A DNA stretch of 60,612 nucleotides from an uncultured Alphaproteobacteria bacterium (GTDB lineage: Bacteria; Pseudomonadota; Alphaproteobacteria; HIMB59). The stretch is taken from contig CACNEB010000008.1 of the NCBI GenBank assembly GCA_902619375.1, positions 1 to 60,612 on the forward strand. Direction: 5' to 3'. A program made the position numbers and the translations under genes. Positions 18,339 through 27,278 of the stretch are shown piece after piece. Position 1 is the first letter of the stretch; each line of letters starts with the position of its first letter. The notes beneath the pieces were generated by a model. The model worked only from the letters and a program-made list of their open reading frames with translations, searched no databases and was not told where the DNA came from.

Positions 18339-19601
18339 CTAAAACTTCTTATTGTAATCTAGTTTAGACAACCAGTTTTTATATTTTTTGATGGAAAATT
18401 TATGCTCTTCAATTAAGTCATATCGATATGATTTATCTTCGACTTTTTTTTCAATCATTTCAAACTCATCATAATCACAAGGCACAAATTTAATTCTATC
18501 TCCTGGCCTAAATAGACAAATACTATCTTTGAAAACATCAAAATTCTTGTCAGGATCCCAAATGGGTACAGGTGTTCTGCCAAAAATTTGATAACCTCCA
18601 GGTAGCCTATCAGGATAAATAGCTGTGGACGATCCTCCCATGCCCACAGTTCCTTTTGGTGTCCATGTTCTAGGTGGGTTATACTTTGGAGCGGTTAATT
18701 TGCACCTAGGGTCAAGAGGCATTGTAAATGGTAAACCTGGCCAAAAACCAAGCGAAGCCACCCAATACTCAGTTCCAGAGTGAACTCTAACAAAATGATT
18801 AACATCATCTAATTGATTTAATTCTGTAATGAACTCAGGATCTGGCTTTTTCATTGTGATTTTAGCTATATAGTCTTCAATTGCTTCTTTAGTCCATTTG
18901 TCAAGATAGACAGTTGGGAAATGAAAAAGTCTGCTATTTACAACAGTATCATCATTATCTTTCATATCTTTAAGCAATGATTTCAATTCATTAATTAAAT
19001 CTTGATAGCCGATATCATCTGGATTGTAATGAACTATCATTGAGGCAAAACACGGGAGTGTTTCGTAAACTCCCTTTATATTTGCTGTCTTAATTAAGTT
19101 TGATAGCCCCTGAGCTTTAAAGTTCAATTCTAAATTCATCACATTACCAAATTCTATTAATAAATACTTATCACCACCTGGTAAAAACTTTGGTTCAGGG
19201 TAAGTTCCCTGAAATATCTCTGAGGTTTTATCTTTTGTATTCTTTGAAACTAAATTGGGATAAGAGCCATCCTCGTTTATATGTTTTTTTACAGAGAGTT
19301 TACTTACATTTAATTTAGGTTGAGAAATATTATGAGGATACATATTTTTGAAACTAGCATAATCGTCAACATCAAGTTGAGAGAATAAAATATCATCAAG
19401 TTTTTTTGATTTATCTTGAGATAAATGACTCTCTAAATTTTCAAATTTTGAAATCTCGTGATTTAAATAATTAAATTTTATATTATTGTTTTCTTGTTGC
19501 GATGAACCTATCTTATTTTTTTTTAATAACTCATCTTTAGGATTGGTTAAATCTATTTTTTGAAATAAATCTAAATCTGTATTTTTATATTCTTGAACCA
19601 T
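18339..19601 (-). CDS. KipI/PxpB-type subunit (AHS1 domain) with long N-terminal extension
   Basis: A 420-aa protein; the KipI/AHS1 domain occupies about residues 138-365, with GGDKYLLIEFG, LGFWPGLPFTMPLDPRC, GTVGMGGSSTAIYPDRLPGG and FGRTPVPIWDP. KipI proteins are usually about 220-240 aa. The first ~137 residues are Asn/Lys/Ser-rich and unrecognised, with no signal peptide or membrane helix; a tail of ~55 residues follows the domain. The only start giving continuity is the ATG at 19601, five bases after the ABC ATPase stop. It pairs with the KipA-like protein as carboxyltransferase. Confidence 0.88.
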   Translation of the reverse strand: MVQEYKNTDLDLFQKIDLTNPKDELLKKNKIGSSQQENNNIKFNYLNHEISKFENLESHLSQDKSKKLDDILFSQLDVDDYASFKNMYPHNISQPKLNVSKLSVKKHINEDGSYPNLVSKNTKDKTSEIFQGTYPEPKFLPGGDKYLLIEFGNVMNLELNFKAQGLSNLIKTANIKGVYETLPCFASMIVHYNPDDIGYQDLINELKSLLKDMKDNDDTVVNSRLFHFPTVYLDKWTKEAIEDYIAKITMKKPDPEFITELNQLDDVNHFVRVHSGTEYWVASLGFWPGLPFTMPLDPRCKLTAPKYNPPRTWTPKGTVGMGGSSTAIYPDRLPGGYQIFGRTPVPIWDPDKNFDVFKDSICLFRPGDRIKFVPCDYDEFEMIEKKVEDKSYRYDLIEEHKFSIKKYKNWLSKLDYNKKF

Positions 19602-19606
19602 TGAAT

Positions 19607-21391
19607 TTAAAAATATTTAACTTTAATTTTTTCTTTACTCTCAGGTTTATCTGTAAAATCCACTACTTTGACATTTGTAGGCACAGTCGGTTTAATAATT
19701 TTATTTTGAATTTCTGCATTAGTATTAGCTTTTTGACTTGAATTTTGCGCACTTGATAAATTATGATCATTAGATTTCTTTTGAGTATGACCAAACATCC
19801 CTTCAAGAATAGTATTTGGATTAATATCCTCTTTCTCAAAGGTCTCAAATATGCTCCCATCTCTAAAAACTAAAACTCGATGACATAATCCTATAAATTC
19901 CTCGAGTTCACTTGATAGAAATATCGCTGTACCACCTTCATTTACAAAAATTCTTAAGTGTTTATATAAGTCTCGTTTTGCGCCAACATCAATACCTCTC
20001 GCTGGATCGTTAAGTATTAGTATTTTTGGAGTTGTTGTGAAAGCTCTGGCAATCATGACTTTTTGCTGATTTCCCCCACTCAATGAGGTAATTAGATTAT
20101 TCTTTGGACCTGTCTTAATACTTAGTCTCTCTACTTCCCAATCAAAAATACCGTTTAATTCCATCCATTTAATAAAACCAATAAATCCACCTGATGTTTT
20201 AGCTTGTTTTCCTTTATATAAAGGTATGACCATATTTTCATATATGCTCATGTTAGGAAAAATACCCTCTTTTTTTCTATCTCCAGATACATATCCAACT
20301 CCACTTTTCTTAGCATCTAACAAGCTATTCACAGTAGTGTAATCTTTCTTGGTTCTTTCTCTTTCCTCATCAGACTGTTTAACAATTACCTCTCCGCTAA
20401 GTGGTTGATCGATACCTGCCAGAGCTTTAACAAAATTATCTTGTCCTTGTCCATCAAGTCCTGTGACTCCAAGTATCTCACCTTTTGGAAGATCAAAGTT
20501 AATAACATCTCCATTTTCCCAAACTTTTAAATCTTTAGCAGACAAAACTATTTCATCTGTGATTGAGTCTGGAGGTGTCGCTTTTATTTCTGATGCTGTA
20601 GAAAATTTTTTATCACCTGTCATAAGTCCGAGAAGATTTTTTTCAGTAATTTCATCTCCTGCTAAAACTCCAACATCAACCCCATCTCTCATAACTGTTG
20701 CTCTATCGCTTATTCTAACTAGCTCTGCAATTCTGTGAGTTACAATAAAGATTGCTGCACCTTGATCCCTTAATGTTCTCATTTTTGCAAAAAGTCTTTC
20801 TGTAGAGTCAAAATCGAGAGCAGCTGATGACTCATCTAAAATTAGTACTTTAGGATTTCTTAAAAATGCTCTACCAATTGTTATCCAAGCTTTCATACCA
20901 AGCGATAATTGACTTGCTATTGTATATGGATCGACAAATTCACCAGATAGCTCTAACATTATAGAGGCAGCTTTTTCGACCCTATCTCGATGTGCTAATT
21001 TTTTCCCAAAAAAAGAGTCATATCCAATAAATAAATTTTCATAAACAGTAGCCTCTTCAGCTATCATCACTTCTTGAAAAACTGTTGCGATACCAATTCT
21101 TTGAGCTTCAATTGGGGAATTGGGTGAATGCCCCATAATAGAGACTTTTCCTTTGTCCAAAGGTAAAACTCCTGAAATAACCTTTGCCAATGTGCTCTTA
21201 CCACATCCATTACCACCGACAATGGCGTGTATTTCACCAAAGTTAGCTTTGAAATTTACACCGTTTAGGGCTTTTGTAACACCAAAGGACTTTGATGCAT
21301 CTTGAACATAAATATCTCCTCCGACCTTAGAGGAGTTAGACTGTGCCCCATTCCCGTTTGGGGCACTGTCCAAAGTTTTTTCTTCATTCAT
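19607..21391 (-). CDS. sugar-type ABC importer ATPase (duplicated ABC domains)
   Basis: A 594-aa RbsA/XylG/MglA-type ATPase with two ABC domains. The first has Walker A VGGNGCGKSTLAK and Walker B VLILDESSAALD. The second has the degenerate Walker A GLDGQGQDN usual for this family, signature LSGGNQQKV and LILNDPARGID. Family members are about 500 aa; here there is a Ser/Asn-rich N-tail of ~25 and an unrecognised C-tail of ~75 residues. It is placed between the binding protein and the KipI-like gene, tying transport to the carboxylase. Confidence 0.93.
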   Translation of the reverse strand: MNEEKTLDSAPNGNGAQSNSSKVGGDIYVQDASKSFGVTKALNGVNFKANFGEIHAIVGGNGCGKSTLAKVISGVLPLDKGKVSIMGHSPNSPIEAQRIGIATVFQEVMIAEEATVYENLFIGYDSFFGKKLAHRDRVEKAASIMLELSGEFVDPYTIASQLSLGMKAWITIGRAFLRNPKVLILDESSAALDFDSTERLFAKMRTLRDQGAAIFIVTHRIAELVRISDRATVMRDGVDVGVLAGDEITEKNLLGLMTGDKKFSTASEIKATPPDSITDEIVLSAKDLKVWENGDVINFDLPKGEILGVTGLDGQGQDNFVKALAGIDQPLSGEVIVKQSDEERERTKKDYTTVNSLLDAKKSGVGYVSGDRKKEGIFPNMSIYENMVIPLYKGKQAKTSGGFIGFIKWMELNGIFDWEVERLSIKTGPKNNLITSLSGGNQQKVMIARAFTTTPKILILNDPARGIDVGAKRDLYKHLRIFVNEGGTAIFLSSELEEFIGLCHRVLVFRDGSIFETFEKEDINPNTILEGMFGHTQKKSNDHNLSSAQNSSQKANTNAEIQNKIIKPTVPTNVKVVDFTDKPESKEKIKVKYF

Positions 21392-21403
21392 TAATTACTT
21401 AAA

Positions 21404-22564
21404 TTAAAGTAATGCTTCTCCACGATCGAAGAAATTATTTAGGTATTCATCACTAGCCCAGTTTTCAATTCCAACAGTTCTAAACTCACTTGAGTTTCTG
21501 TCACAATCTTCAGGGACAAAAGACTGAATAGTCTCAACATCTTCTTCATATGGAGGAACTAAGATAGACTGGATTTTAAGACCCTGACCATACATAGTTC
21601 TTAAAAGAACATTCATCGCAAACTCTGCATCATCTCCAGGAGGCCATGCATAGACCGCTCTGTCAATAAAGTCTGGATTATTTCTCCAATAGCAGAATGC
21701 ACCAATTTCTCCACCCAAAGCCATAGGGACCATTGGTCTTCCAGATGATTCTAGAGCGTTAAGTGCTCCTGACTCTCCTGAAGACTGAACAGCAAATCCG
21801 TCAACTTCAATTGTGTTAGCTGATAACCATTTTTGAAGTTCAGCTTGAGCAATTTGTGGTGTCCACATGTGTGCAATTTCAGCAACAACGGTAATATCTG
21901 GATATTCTGCAAATCCATCTAGCATACCTTGGTGCTGTGAGTCAGATGCTGATGTTCCAGGAATTCCTTCCATGATAACAACATTACCTTCACCACCAAT
22001 AGTTTCTGCTAACCATTGTGCAATATAATATCCGGTTAATTTATAGTTAACAGATGTACTGATAGCATATTCTGAAGTTAAGTATCCTGTCATTGATGCA
22101 GTAGGAACACCTTTTCCATACGCATACTCAATAGTTGGATTTAATGCAACAGGATTTGAGCAACAGACTATTAATCCGTCAACTCCTTGATCAGTTAACT
22201 GTCTCATTTGTTGAATTTGAACCGCGTCTTTTAGGTTAGATTGTGTAACAACGATATCATTAAGAATACCTGCTGCTTTCATTTTTGGCAAATAGTCACC
22301 GTACAATCTCTCCATCACACCTTTTCTCCATAGATTTCCTGCGTAAGAACTTGCATAACCGATAGTCCAAGGAAGTGGTCTATCACTTTTCCAATTTCTG
22401 TATACACTTTCACCAAGCGGTTGGTTAGGATCCATAAAGTCAGGATTATAAACGAAGTCTCTAATATCAGCTGGAATTTCGTCTAAAATGTCAGCATTTA
22501 AGTTACCTGCGACACCGACAAAACTAACAGCTAAAATAGCTATGAACTTTTTAAGCAATGCCAT
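21404..22564 (-). CDS. periplasmic substrate-binding protein, sugar-type (Peripla_BP_4)
   Basis: A 386-aa exported binding protein. I place the start at 22564, which follows an excellent Shine-Dalgarno (TAAGGAGGAT) by six bases and begins with signal peptide MALLKKFIAILAVSFVGVAG; a longer frame to 22642 lacks these. The mature protein has the ribose-binding-type folds (WTIGYASSYAGNLWRKGVMER, QLTDQGVDGLIVCCSNP). It heads the minus-strand arm. The family binds sugars and other small molecules (autoinducer-2, purines), so its partner genes, not the fold, suggest the ligand. Confidence 0.9.
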   Translation of the reverse strand: MALLKKFIAILAVSFVGVAGNLNADILDEIPADIRDFVYNPDFMDPNQPLGESVYRNWKSDRPLPWTIGYASSYAGNLWRKGVMERLYGDYLPKMKAAGILNDIVVTQSNLKDAVQIQQMRQLTDQGVDGLIVCCSNPVALNPTIEYAYGKGVPTASMTGYLTSEYAISTSVNYKLTGYYIAQWLAETIGGEGNVVIMEGIPGTSASDSQHQGMLDGFAEYPDITVVAEIAHMWTPQIAQAELQKWLSANTIEVDGFAVQSSGESGALNALESSGRPMVPMALGGEIGAFCYWRNNPDFIDRAVYAWPPGDDAEFAMNVLLRTMYGQGLKIQSILVPPYEEDVETIQSFVPEDCDRNSSEFRTVGIENWASDEYLNNFFDRGEALL

Positions 22565-22570
22565 AGTTTT

Positions 22571-22580
22571 ATCCTCCTTA
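22571..22580 (-). promoter_or_regulatory. strong Shine-Dalgarno of the binding-protein gene
   Basis: TAAGGAGGAT on the minus strand lies six bases before the ATG at 22564 and is nearly a perfect match to the 16S rRNA tail. It decides the start of the binding protein and fits its need for high expression. Confidence 0.75.
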
Positions 22581-22643
22581 CTTATATATAAGTGTCTATA
22601 ATAATACCTATATTCTGAAAAATATAAGCAAAATTGTTCCAAT

Positions 22644-22664
22644 ATGTGGAAAAGATTTTCACAT
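22644..22664. promoter_or_regulatory. imperfect palindrome in the divergent promoter region, candidate operator
   Basis: A 21-bp element with arms ATGTGGAAAA and ATTTTCACAT around a central G; the arms pair at eight of ten positions. It lies in the 147-bp space between the divergently read binding-protein and PxpA-like genes, where a shared regulator would bind. Size and symmetry fit a LacI- or GntR-type operator. No regulator gene is adjacent, and no promoter pair could be assigned with confidence. Confidence 0.45.
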
Positions 22665-22711
22665 AAAAGCCTGATTTTCTGTAAATTATAAAAGAGAGGA
22701 ATTTATTATTC

Positions 22712-23497
22712 ATGGTCGATTTGAATTGCGATATGGGTGAGGGTTTTGGTATTTACTCCTTCGCAGATGACGAAGAAATAATGCCTTATATAGATGCTGC
22801 TAATGTAGCCTGTGGGTTTCACGCCTCAGACCCAAACACAATGAGGAAAACTGTCGAGCTTGCAAAAAAATATGATGTGAAAGTTGGATCGCACCCTGCC
22901 TATCCTGACTTAGTAGGATTTGGAAGAAGGCCGATGAAAATGAAACGTGATGAAATCAAAAATCTTGTGATGTATCAAACTGGTGCCATCAAAGCCTTTC
23001 TAGATGAGTATGGAATGCCATTAAACCATATCAAACCTCATGGATCTTTATATGGAGTCTCCGCGAAAGAGGAAGATGTGGCTCATGGAATTGCTGACGC
23101 AGCTGAGATTTTTAATGTTGGTATTTTCGGAATGGTTAATACCTTTCACGAAAAAGTATACAAAGAAAGAGGGGTAAAATTTTACGGAGAATTTTACTCT
23201 GACTTGGAATATGATGAAACAGGTTATTTGGTTATAGCCAAGGGTCGAAATAAATATTATCCAACTGATAGAGCTGTGGAGCGTTGTTTAAGAGCAATGA
23301 ATGAAAATAAAGTTAAAACTGTTCAAGGAAACGATGTAGTTGTAGGATGTGAAACAATTTGTGTCCACTCTGACACTCCTAATGCTGTAGAAATCTTAAA
23401 GGCTCTGAGAGAAAAAATTTCCTCTGATAAAAAAATTCCGCAAAAAACTTCAAACGGCAATCATACCAAAATGCCTTATATCGTTGATAAGAAATGA
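22712..23497 (+). CDS. pxpA: PxpA-type LamB/YcsF family 5-oxoprolinase subunit A
   Basis: A 261-aa LamB/YcsF protein with the family start VDLNCDMGEGFG, AANVACGFHASDP, VKVGSHPAYPDLVGFGRR and HIKPHGSLYG, which carry the metal-binding and catalytic residues. PxpA works with PxpB and PxpC in ATP-dependent opening of 5-oxoproline to glutamate. Family length is about 250 aa. The last ~25 residues form a charged tail. It overlaps the biotin carboxylase start by four bases (ATGA). The unusual partner set here leaves open a substrate other than 5-oxoproline. Confidence 0.9.
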   Translation: MVDLNCDMGEGFGIYSFADDEEIMPYIDAANVACGFHASDPNTMRKTVELAKKYDVKVGSHPAYPDLVGFGRRPMKMKRDEIKNLVMYQTGAIKAFLDEYGMPLNHIKPHGSLYGVSAKEEDVAHGIADAAEIFNVGIFGMVNTFHEKVYKERGVKFYGEFYSDLEYDETGYLVIAKGRNKYYPTDRAVERCLRAMNENKVKTVQGNDVVVGCETICVHSDTPNAVEILKALREKISSDKKIPQKTSNGNHTKMPYIVDKK

Positions 23498-24996
23498 AAA
23501 AAATTTTAATTGCTAATCGCGGTGAAATAGCAAATAGAATTATTAAAAGTTGTAAAATATTAGGTCACAAATCTGTAGCTGTTTATTCAGATGCAGATAA
23601 GAATTCAAAGCATGTAAGATTATCTGACGAGTCTTATTATATAGGACCTAGTAAAGCTCAGGAAAGTTATCTTTCTTACAATAAGATTTTAGAAATAGCT
23701 ACAAAATCAAATGTGGATGCTATTCATCCTGGTTTTGGTTTTTTATCAGAAAACGACACTTTTGCTCAAGAGGTCATAAACAGAGGTATCACATGGATTG
23801 GCCCTAAACCAAAATCAATAAAATCAATGGGAAATAAGGATATTGCTCGTGAATTAGCCCTAAATTCCAATATACCTATATGTCCAGGTATAAATAATGT
23901 TCATAAATTAAGTGATGAACAACTTAAGACAAAATGTGAAGCAATAGGTTACCCTTTACTTGTAAAATCAAGTGCTGGTGGTGGGGGGATAGGCATGAGC
24001 GTCGTCCAAAACTTTAAAGACCTAGCTAGTGCAATTGAAAAAACTAGTAATCTTGCTGCAAAATCTTTTGGTAATGGAGATATTTTTATTGAGAAATTTA
24101 TTACCAACGCCCGACATATTGAAATACAAGTTTTTGGATTTGGTGCAAAAGGATCTGTGCATCTGTTCGAAAGAGATTGCTCTATGCAAAGAAGATATCA
24201 AAAGATAATTGAGGAGTCTCCGGCACCAGAAGTAGACAGGGAATTAATTAACAATATGGCTCAAGCCGCTGTAAAATTATCTTCTGATGTTAAATACGAA
24301 GGAGCAGGTACTGTAGAGTTTATATATGATGTCCAAGAAATGAAATATTATTTTCTTGAGATGAATACTAGAATTCAAGTTGAACATCCTGTTACAGAGT
24401 TAGTTACAAATAATGATTTAATTTCCATGCAAATAAATTTTGCTTTTAATAGAACAAATAAATTTTTAAATCAAAGTAAAATTAAAACTTATGGACATTC
24501 AATTGAGTGCAGAGTTTATGCAGAGGATCCTTCTCAAAATTTCTTACCATCTCCAGGAAAAATAAATAAATTAAAATTTCCTAAAATACCAAATGGCATA
24601 AGATTAGATTGGGGATATGATGAAAGAGATGAAGTAAGTTTCTATTATGATCCGATGATTGGAAAAATTATATCTCACGACTTAATTCGAGACGATGCTA
24701 TATCCAAATTAATAAAATTTTTAGAGGGCACCCAGATTGAAGGTATTAAGACAAACATCCCCTTTTTAATTTGTCTTCTCAAAGACAAAAACTTTATAGA
24801 GGGTAAACACAACACAAAATATATCGAAAATAATTTAAACACTCTTATTAGTAAGACATCTTTTAAAAATGGTTTTACTAAAAATATTGATTTGGACTCA
24901 AAGAGAATTAAAATTGTTGAAACAGATAAGCTTAAAGTAGGTCATGGAAGATCGCAGTCTGATAGAGGAGGTATCAAAGTCGTATATTTTGACTAA
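23494..24996 (+). CDS. biotin carboxylase (AccC-like)
   Basis: A 500-aa ATP-grasp enzyme that carboxylates biotin with bicarbonate and ATP. It has the start KKILIANRGEIANRIIKSCK, the glycine-rich loop SAGGGGIGMS (160-169), and catalytic/metal residues in EMNTRIQVEHPVTE (Glu289, Asn291, Arg293, Glu297). The housekeeping enzyme is about 450 aa; the extra ~50 residues are a C-terminal tail without a biotinyl domain. Its position between a PxpA gene and ABC permeases, not with accA/accD, indicates a catabolic carboxylase. Its carrier and transferase are on the opposite arm. Confidence 0.92.
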   Translation: MKKILIANRGEIANRIIKSCKILGHKSVAVYSDADKNSKHVRLSDESYYIGPSKAQESYLSYNKILEIATKSNVDAIHPGFGFLSENDTFAQEVINRGITWIGPKPKSIKSMGNKDIARELALNSNIPICPGINNVHKLSDEQLKTKCEAIGYPLLVKSSAGGGGIGMSVVQNFKDLASAIEKTSNLAAKSFGNGDIFIEKFITNARHIEIQVFGFGAKGSVHLFERDCSMQRRYQKIIEESPAPEVDRELINNMAQAAVKLSSDVKYEGAGTVEFIYDVQEMKYYFLEMNTRIQVEHPVTELVTNNDLISMQINFAFNRTNKFLNQSKIKTYGHSIECRVYAEDPSQNFLPSPGKINKLKFPKIPNGIRLDWGYDERDEVSFYYDPMIGKIISHDLIRDDAISKLIKFLEGTQIEGIKTNIPFLICLLKDKNFIEGKHNTKYIENNLNTLISKTSFKNGFTKNIDLDSKRIKIVETDKLKVGHGRSQSDRGGIKVVYFD

Positions 24997-25001
24997 TAAT
25001 A

Positions 25002-27275
25002 ATGGTTAATCAACTTGTAGCAGCAATAAAACCCTCTCAAATTCCAGGTTCTGATCCTCAGTCAACAAAATACTTAATCGTCCCAATATTTATATTTTTT
25101 GCCCTAATGATTTTTGCGATGATTAGAGGACCTCAAATTATTTCAGGCTCGGGTATTGGAACCGCAATTATGGTTTCAACACCCCTTATTCTTGCTACTT
25201 ATGCTCTTACTGCATTGGCTTTAGCCGGCAGAGTAACAGTGGATTTATCAATAGGACCACTTATTGGTTTTATTAATGTAACGACAATACAACTTTATGC
25301 TGCAGGTTATATTCAATCGCCAGTTGCGTACTTCATATGTGCTCTTGCAATAGGAGTAATTTACCAATTTCTTTATGCTTTAATCGTAATTTTTATTAGA
25401 GTTCAACCAATAATAGTTGCCTTAAGTATGTTTCTTGCTTTCTCTGGTATCAATTTAGTTATTTTACCAAGACCAGGAGGAAGAGCACCTGATTGGATGT
25501 TATCTTGGAGTGCTGGAACTGAGGTAGTACAGCCCACACTAATACTTTTAATTTTCTCGACACTTATTTGGTATGCACTGACTCATACTGCTTACTGGCA
25601 ACATTTAAAATTAATGGGTTCAGATGAAAAGTCTGCTTATACAAGTGGAGTGAGAATTTACGTTGTAAGAATTGGCGCTCATATTATCGGTGGAGTTTAC
25701 GCTGCACTCGCAGCTATTGCTTTTACAGGCTTAATTGGTTCTGGAGACCCAACTCAAGGTACTACATATACATTGATGGCAGTTACAGCACTTGTATTAG
25801 GTGGGTCAAGTTTAATTGGTGGAAGAGGCGGTGCATTTGGAGCTATTCTAGGTTCAGTTAACATTTATTTGATAAATTTTATTCTATCAACTTTTAGGTT
25901 TGAAAGATTTCAAAGTTTCGTTACTGACTTATCATACGGTGCGGTATTGGTGGCTTCTCTTTTAATACTTATTGCACTTCCTTATATTCAAAAAGCATTC
26001 AAAAATTTATCAGTTTTTGTATTTTTTATTATTGGAACATTAAGTGCTGCTGCTGTTCAAATTCATATGAAATTTGATCAAGTAACTAGAGGGACTGTGG
26101 GAGGTTTTGGAGGTAAATCTAAAGATGCTGAGATTTTTGAAAAAGCACTTGAGTCCGGGAGTGATTGTTTAATCACAGGCAAGGCATGCGCAGAGGGAGG
26201 AAATTCTACAGTGTGGATGTTTATTGCTATCGGAATAGCAGCCTTGATTTATCTTGTCTATTTGCTTGTTAAACATAGAGATGGCCCAACAGTGTCTTTT
26301 ATTATTGCAGCAATTGTTATTTTCTTCGGCTGTGTTTGGAGTGGCACGAGAGAGGCTTATTTCGTTAACGCTGATTTGGGTACCAACTTACAATATATTT
26401 TAAATTATGCTCCTCAGTATTTTACATCTGAATATCTAAGAGTTGGTGCAGGATTGCCTGATTTTTCATCTTCCTCGAGTGCTTTGGTTGGCTTCGCTTA
26501 CGCTGTCGCAACTTTAGGAGGAATAGTTTTCTTTACATCTGCGATAGTAATAATTGCTATGCCAAGATTTAGAAAAGAAATCAAAACACAAACATTGGTA
26601 TTATTTGCAATAGCAATTTCATTTATTGTATTTGCTGCAATATCTTATTACGGCATTGAGTCAAATAGACAGAGTTTCTTTGGGATAGATGGATACGCTG
26701 TAATACTAATTTTATTTTTACTTTTTTTACTCACGGCACCAACTCTTTTCTCGAATATCAATTTGAATAATGTTTTCATTATTTTCCTCGGTGTATTAGC
26801 AATACTCGCTGTATACTTTTTAGCCTCGCCATCTGGAACAATTATTACTGATGATGGAAGCAAGTTTTACTCTCCAATTATTACAGAATTAATTGTTGGC
26901 GATACATCATCAATAAACTATACAAGACCTATCCGCGGTGAATTTATCACAAGTGAAGTAACTTGGCTTAAAGAAGCAGCTCTAATTATATTTGCAATAT
27001 TTGTATTTCAATTTTTTACATATTTAACAATGGGAGCAAAAATATCATTTGCTAGGTTCAGACCTTACATTGCTATTTTAAGTATAGCTGCATTGACATG
27101 GTCAGCGATGTTCTTCGCAATTGGTTATCCTTATTGGAAAATGATTTTAATTACTGCAATTGGAATAGCTATTTCGCCTCTGATATGGCAAGCGTTTGGT
27201 GTTTATAAAATAAAATTAAAATCTCAAGAAGGACTTGAAAAATGGGGAGGTCTATCAGAAGATAGAAAAGTTTAG
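25002..27275 (+). CDS. ABC importer permease with large extra membrane domain
   Basis: A 757-aa membrane protein. Residues ~40-330 match the ribose-type permease family (BPD_transp_2), including SDEKSAYTSGVRIYVVRIGA and the VTALVLGGSSLIGGRGGAFG signature. The remaining ~420 residues are an unrecognised second membrane region with roughly nine or ten hydrophobic segments and two extracytoplasmic-looking loops, one holding two Cys (SDCLITGKACAEGG). Family members are usually 320-400 aa. The gene follows the biotin carboxylase by five bases and precedes the second permease by three. Confidence 0.85.
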   Translation: MVNQLVAAIKPSQIPGSDPQSTKYLIVPIFIFFALMIFAMIRGPQIISGSGIGTAIMVSTPLILATYALTALALAGRVTVDLSIGPLIGFINVTTIQLYAAGYIQSPVAYFICALAIGVIYQFLYALIVIFIRVQPIIVALSMFLAFSGINLVILPRPGGRAPDWMLSWSAGTEVVQPTLILLIFSTLIWYALTHTAYWQHLKLMGSDEKSAYTSGVRIYVVRIGAHIIGGVYAALAAIAFTGLIGSGDPTQGTTYTLMAVTALVLGGSSLIGGRGGAFGAILGSVNIYLINFILSTFRFERFQSFVTDLSYGAVLVASLLILIALPYIQKAFKNLSVFVFFIIGTLSAAAVQIHMKFDQVTRGTVGGFGGKSKDAEIFEKALESGSDCLITGKACAEGGNSTVWMFIAIGIAALIYLVYLLVKHRDGPTVSFIIAAIVIFFGCVWSGTREAYFVNADLGTNLQYILNYAPQYFTSEYLRVGAGLPDFSSSSSALVGFAYAVATLGGIVFFTSAIVIIAMPRFRKEIKTQTLVLFAIAISFIVFAAISYYGIESNRQSFFGIDGYAVILILFLLFLLTAPTLFSNINLNNVFIIFLGVLAILAVYFLASPSGTIITDDGSKFYSPIITELIVGDTSSINYTRPIRGEFITSEVTWLKEAALIIFAIFVFQFFTYLTMGAKISFARFRPYIAILSIAALTWSAMFFAIGYPYWKMILITAIGIAISPLIWQAFGVYKIKLKSQEGLEKWGGLSEDRKV

Positions 27276-27278
27276 TAA

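Noticed and set aside
17150..24996. Biotin genes as the housekeeping acetyl-CoA carboxylase
   Set aside because: The carrier is a bare biotinyl domain, accA/accD are absent, and KipI/KipA carboxyltransferase genes are adjacent.
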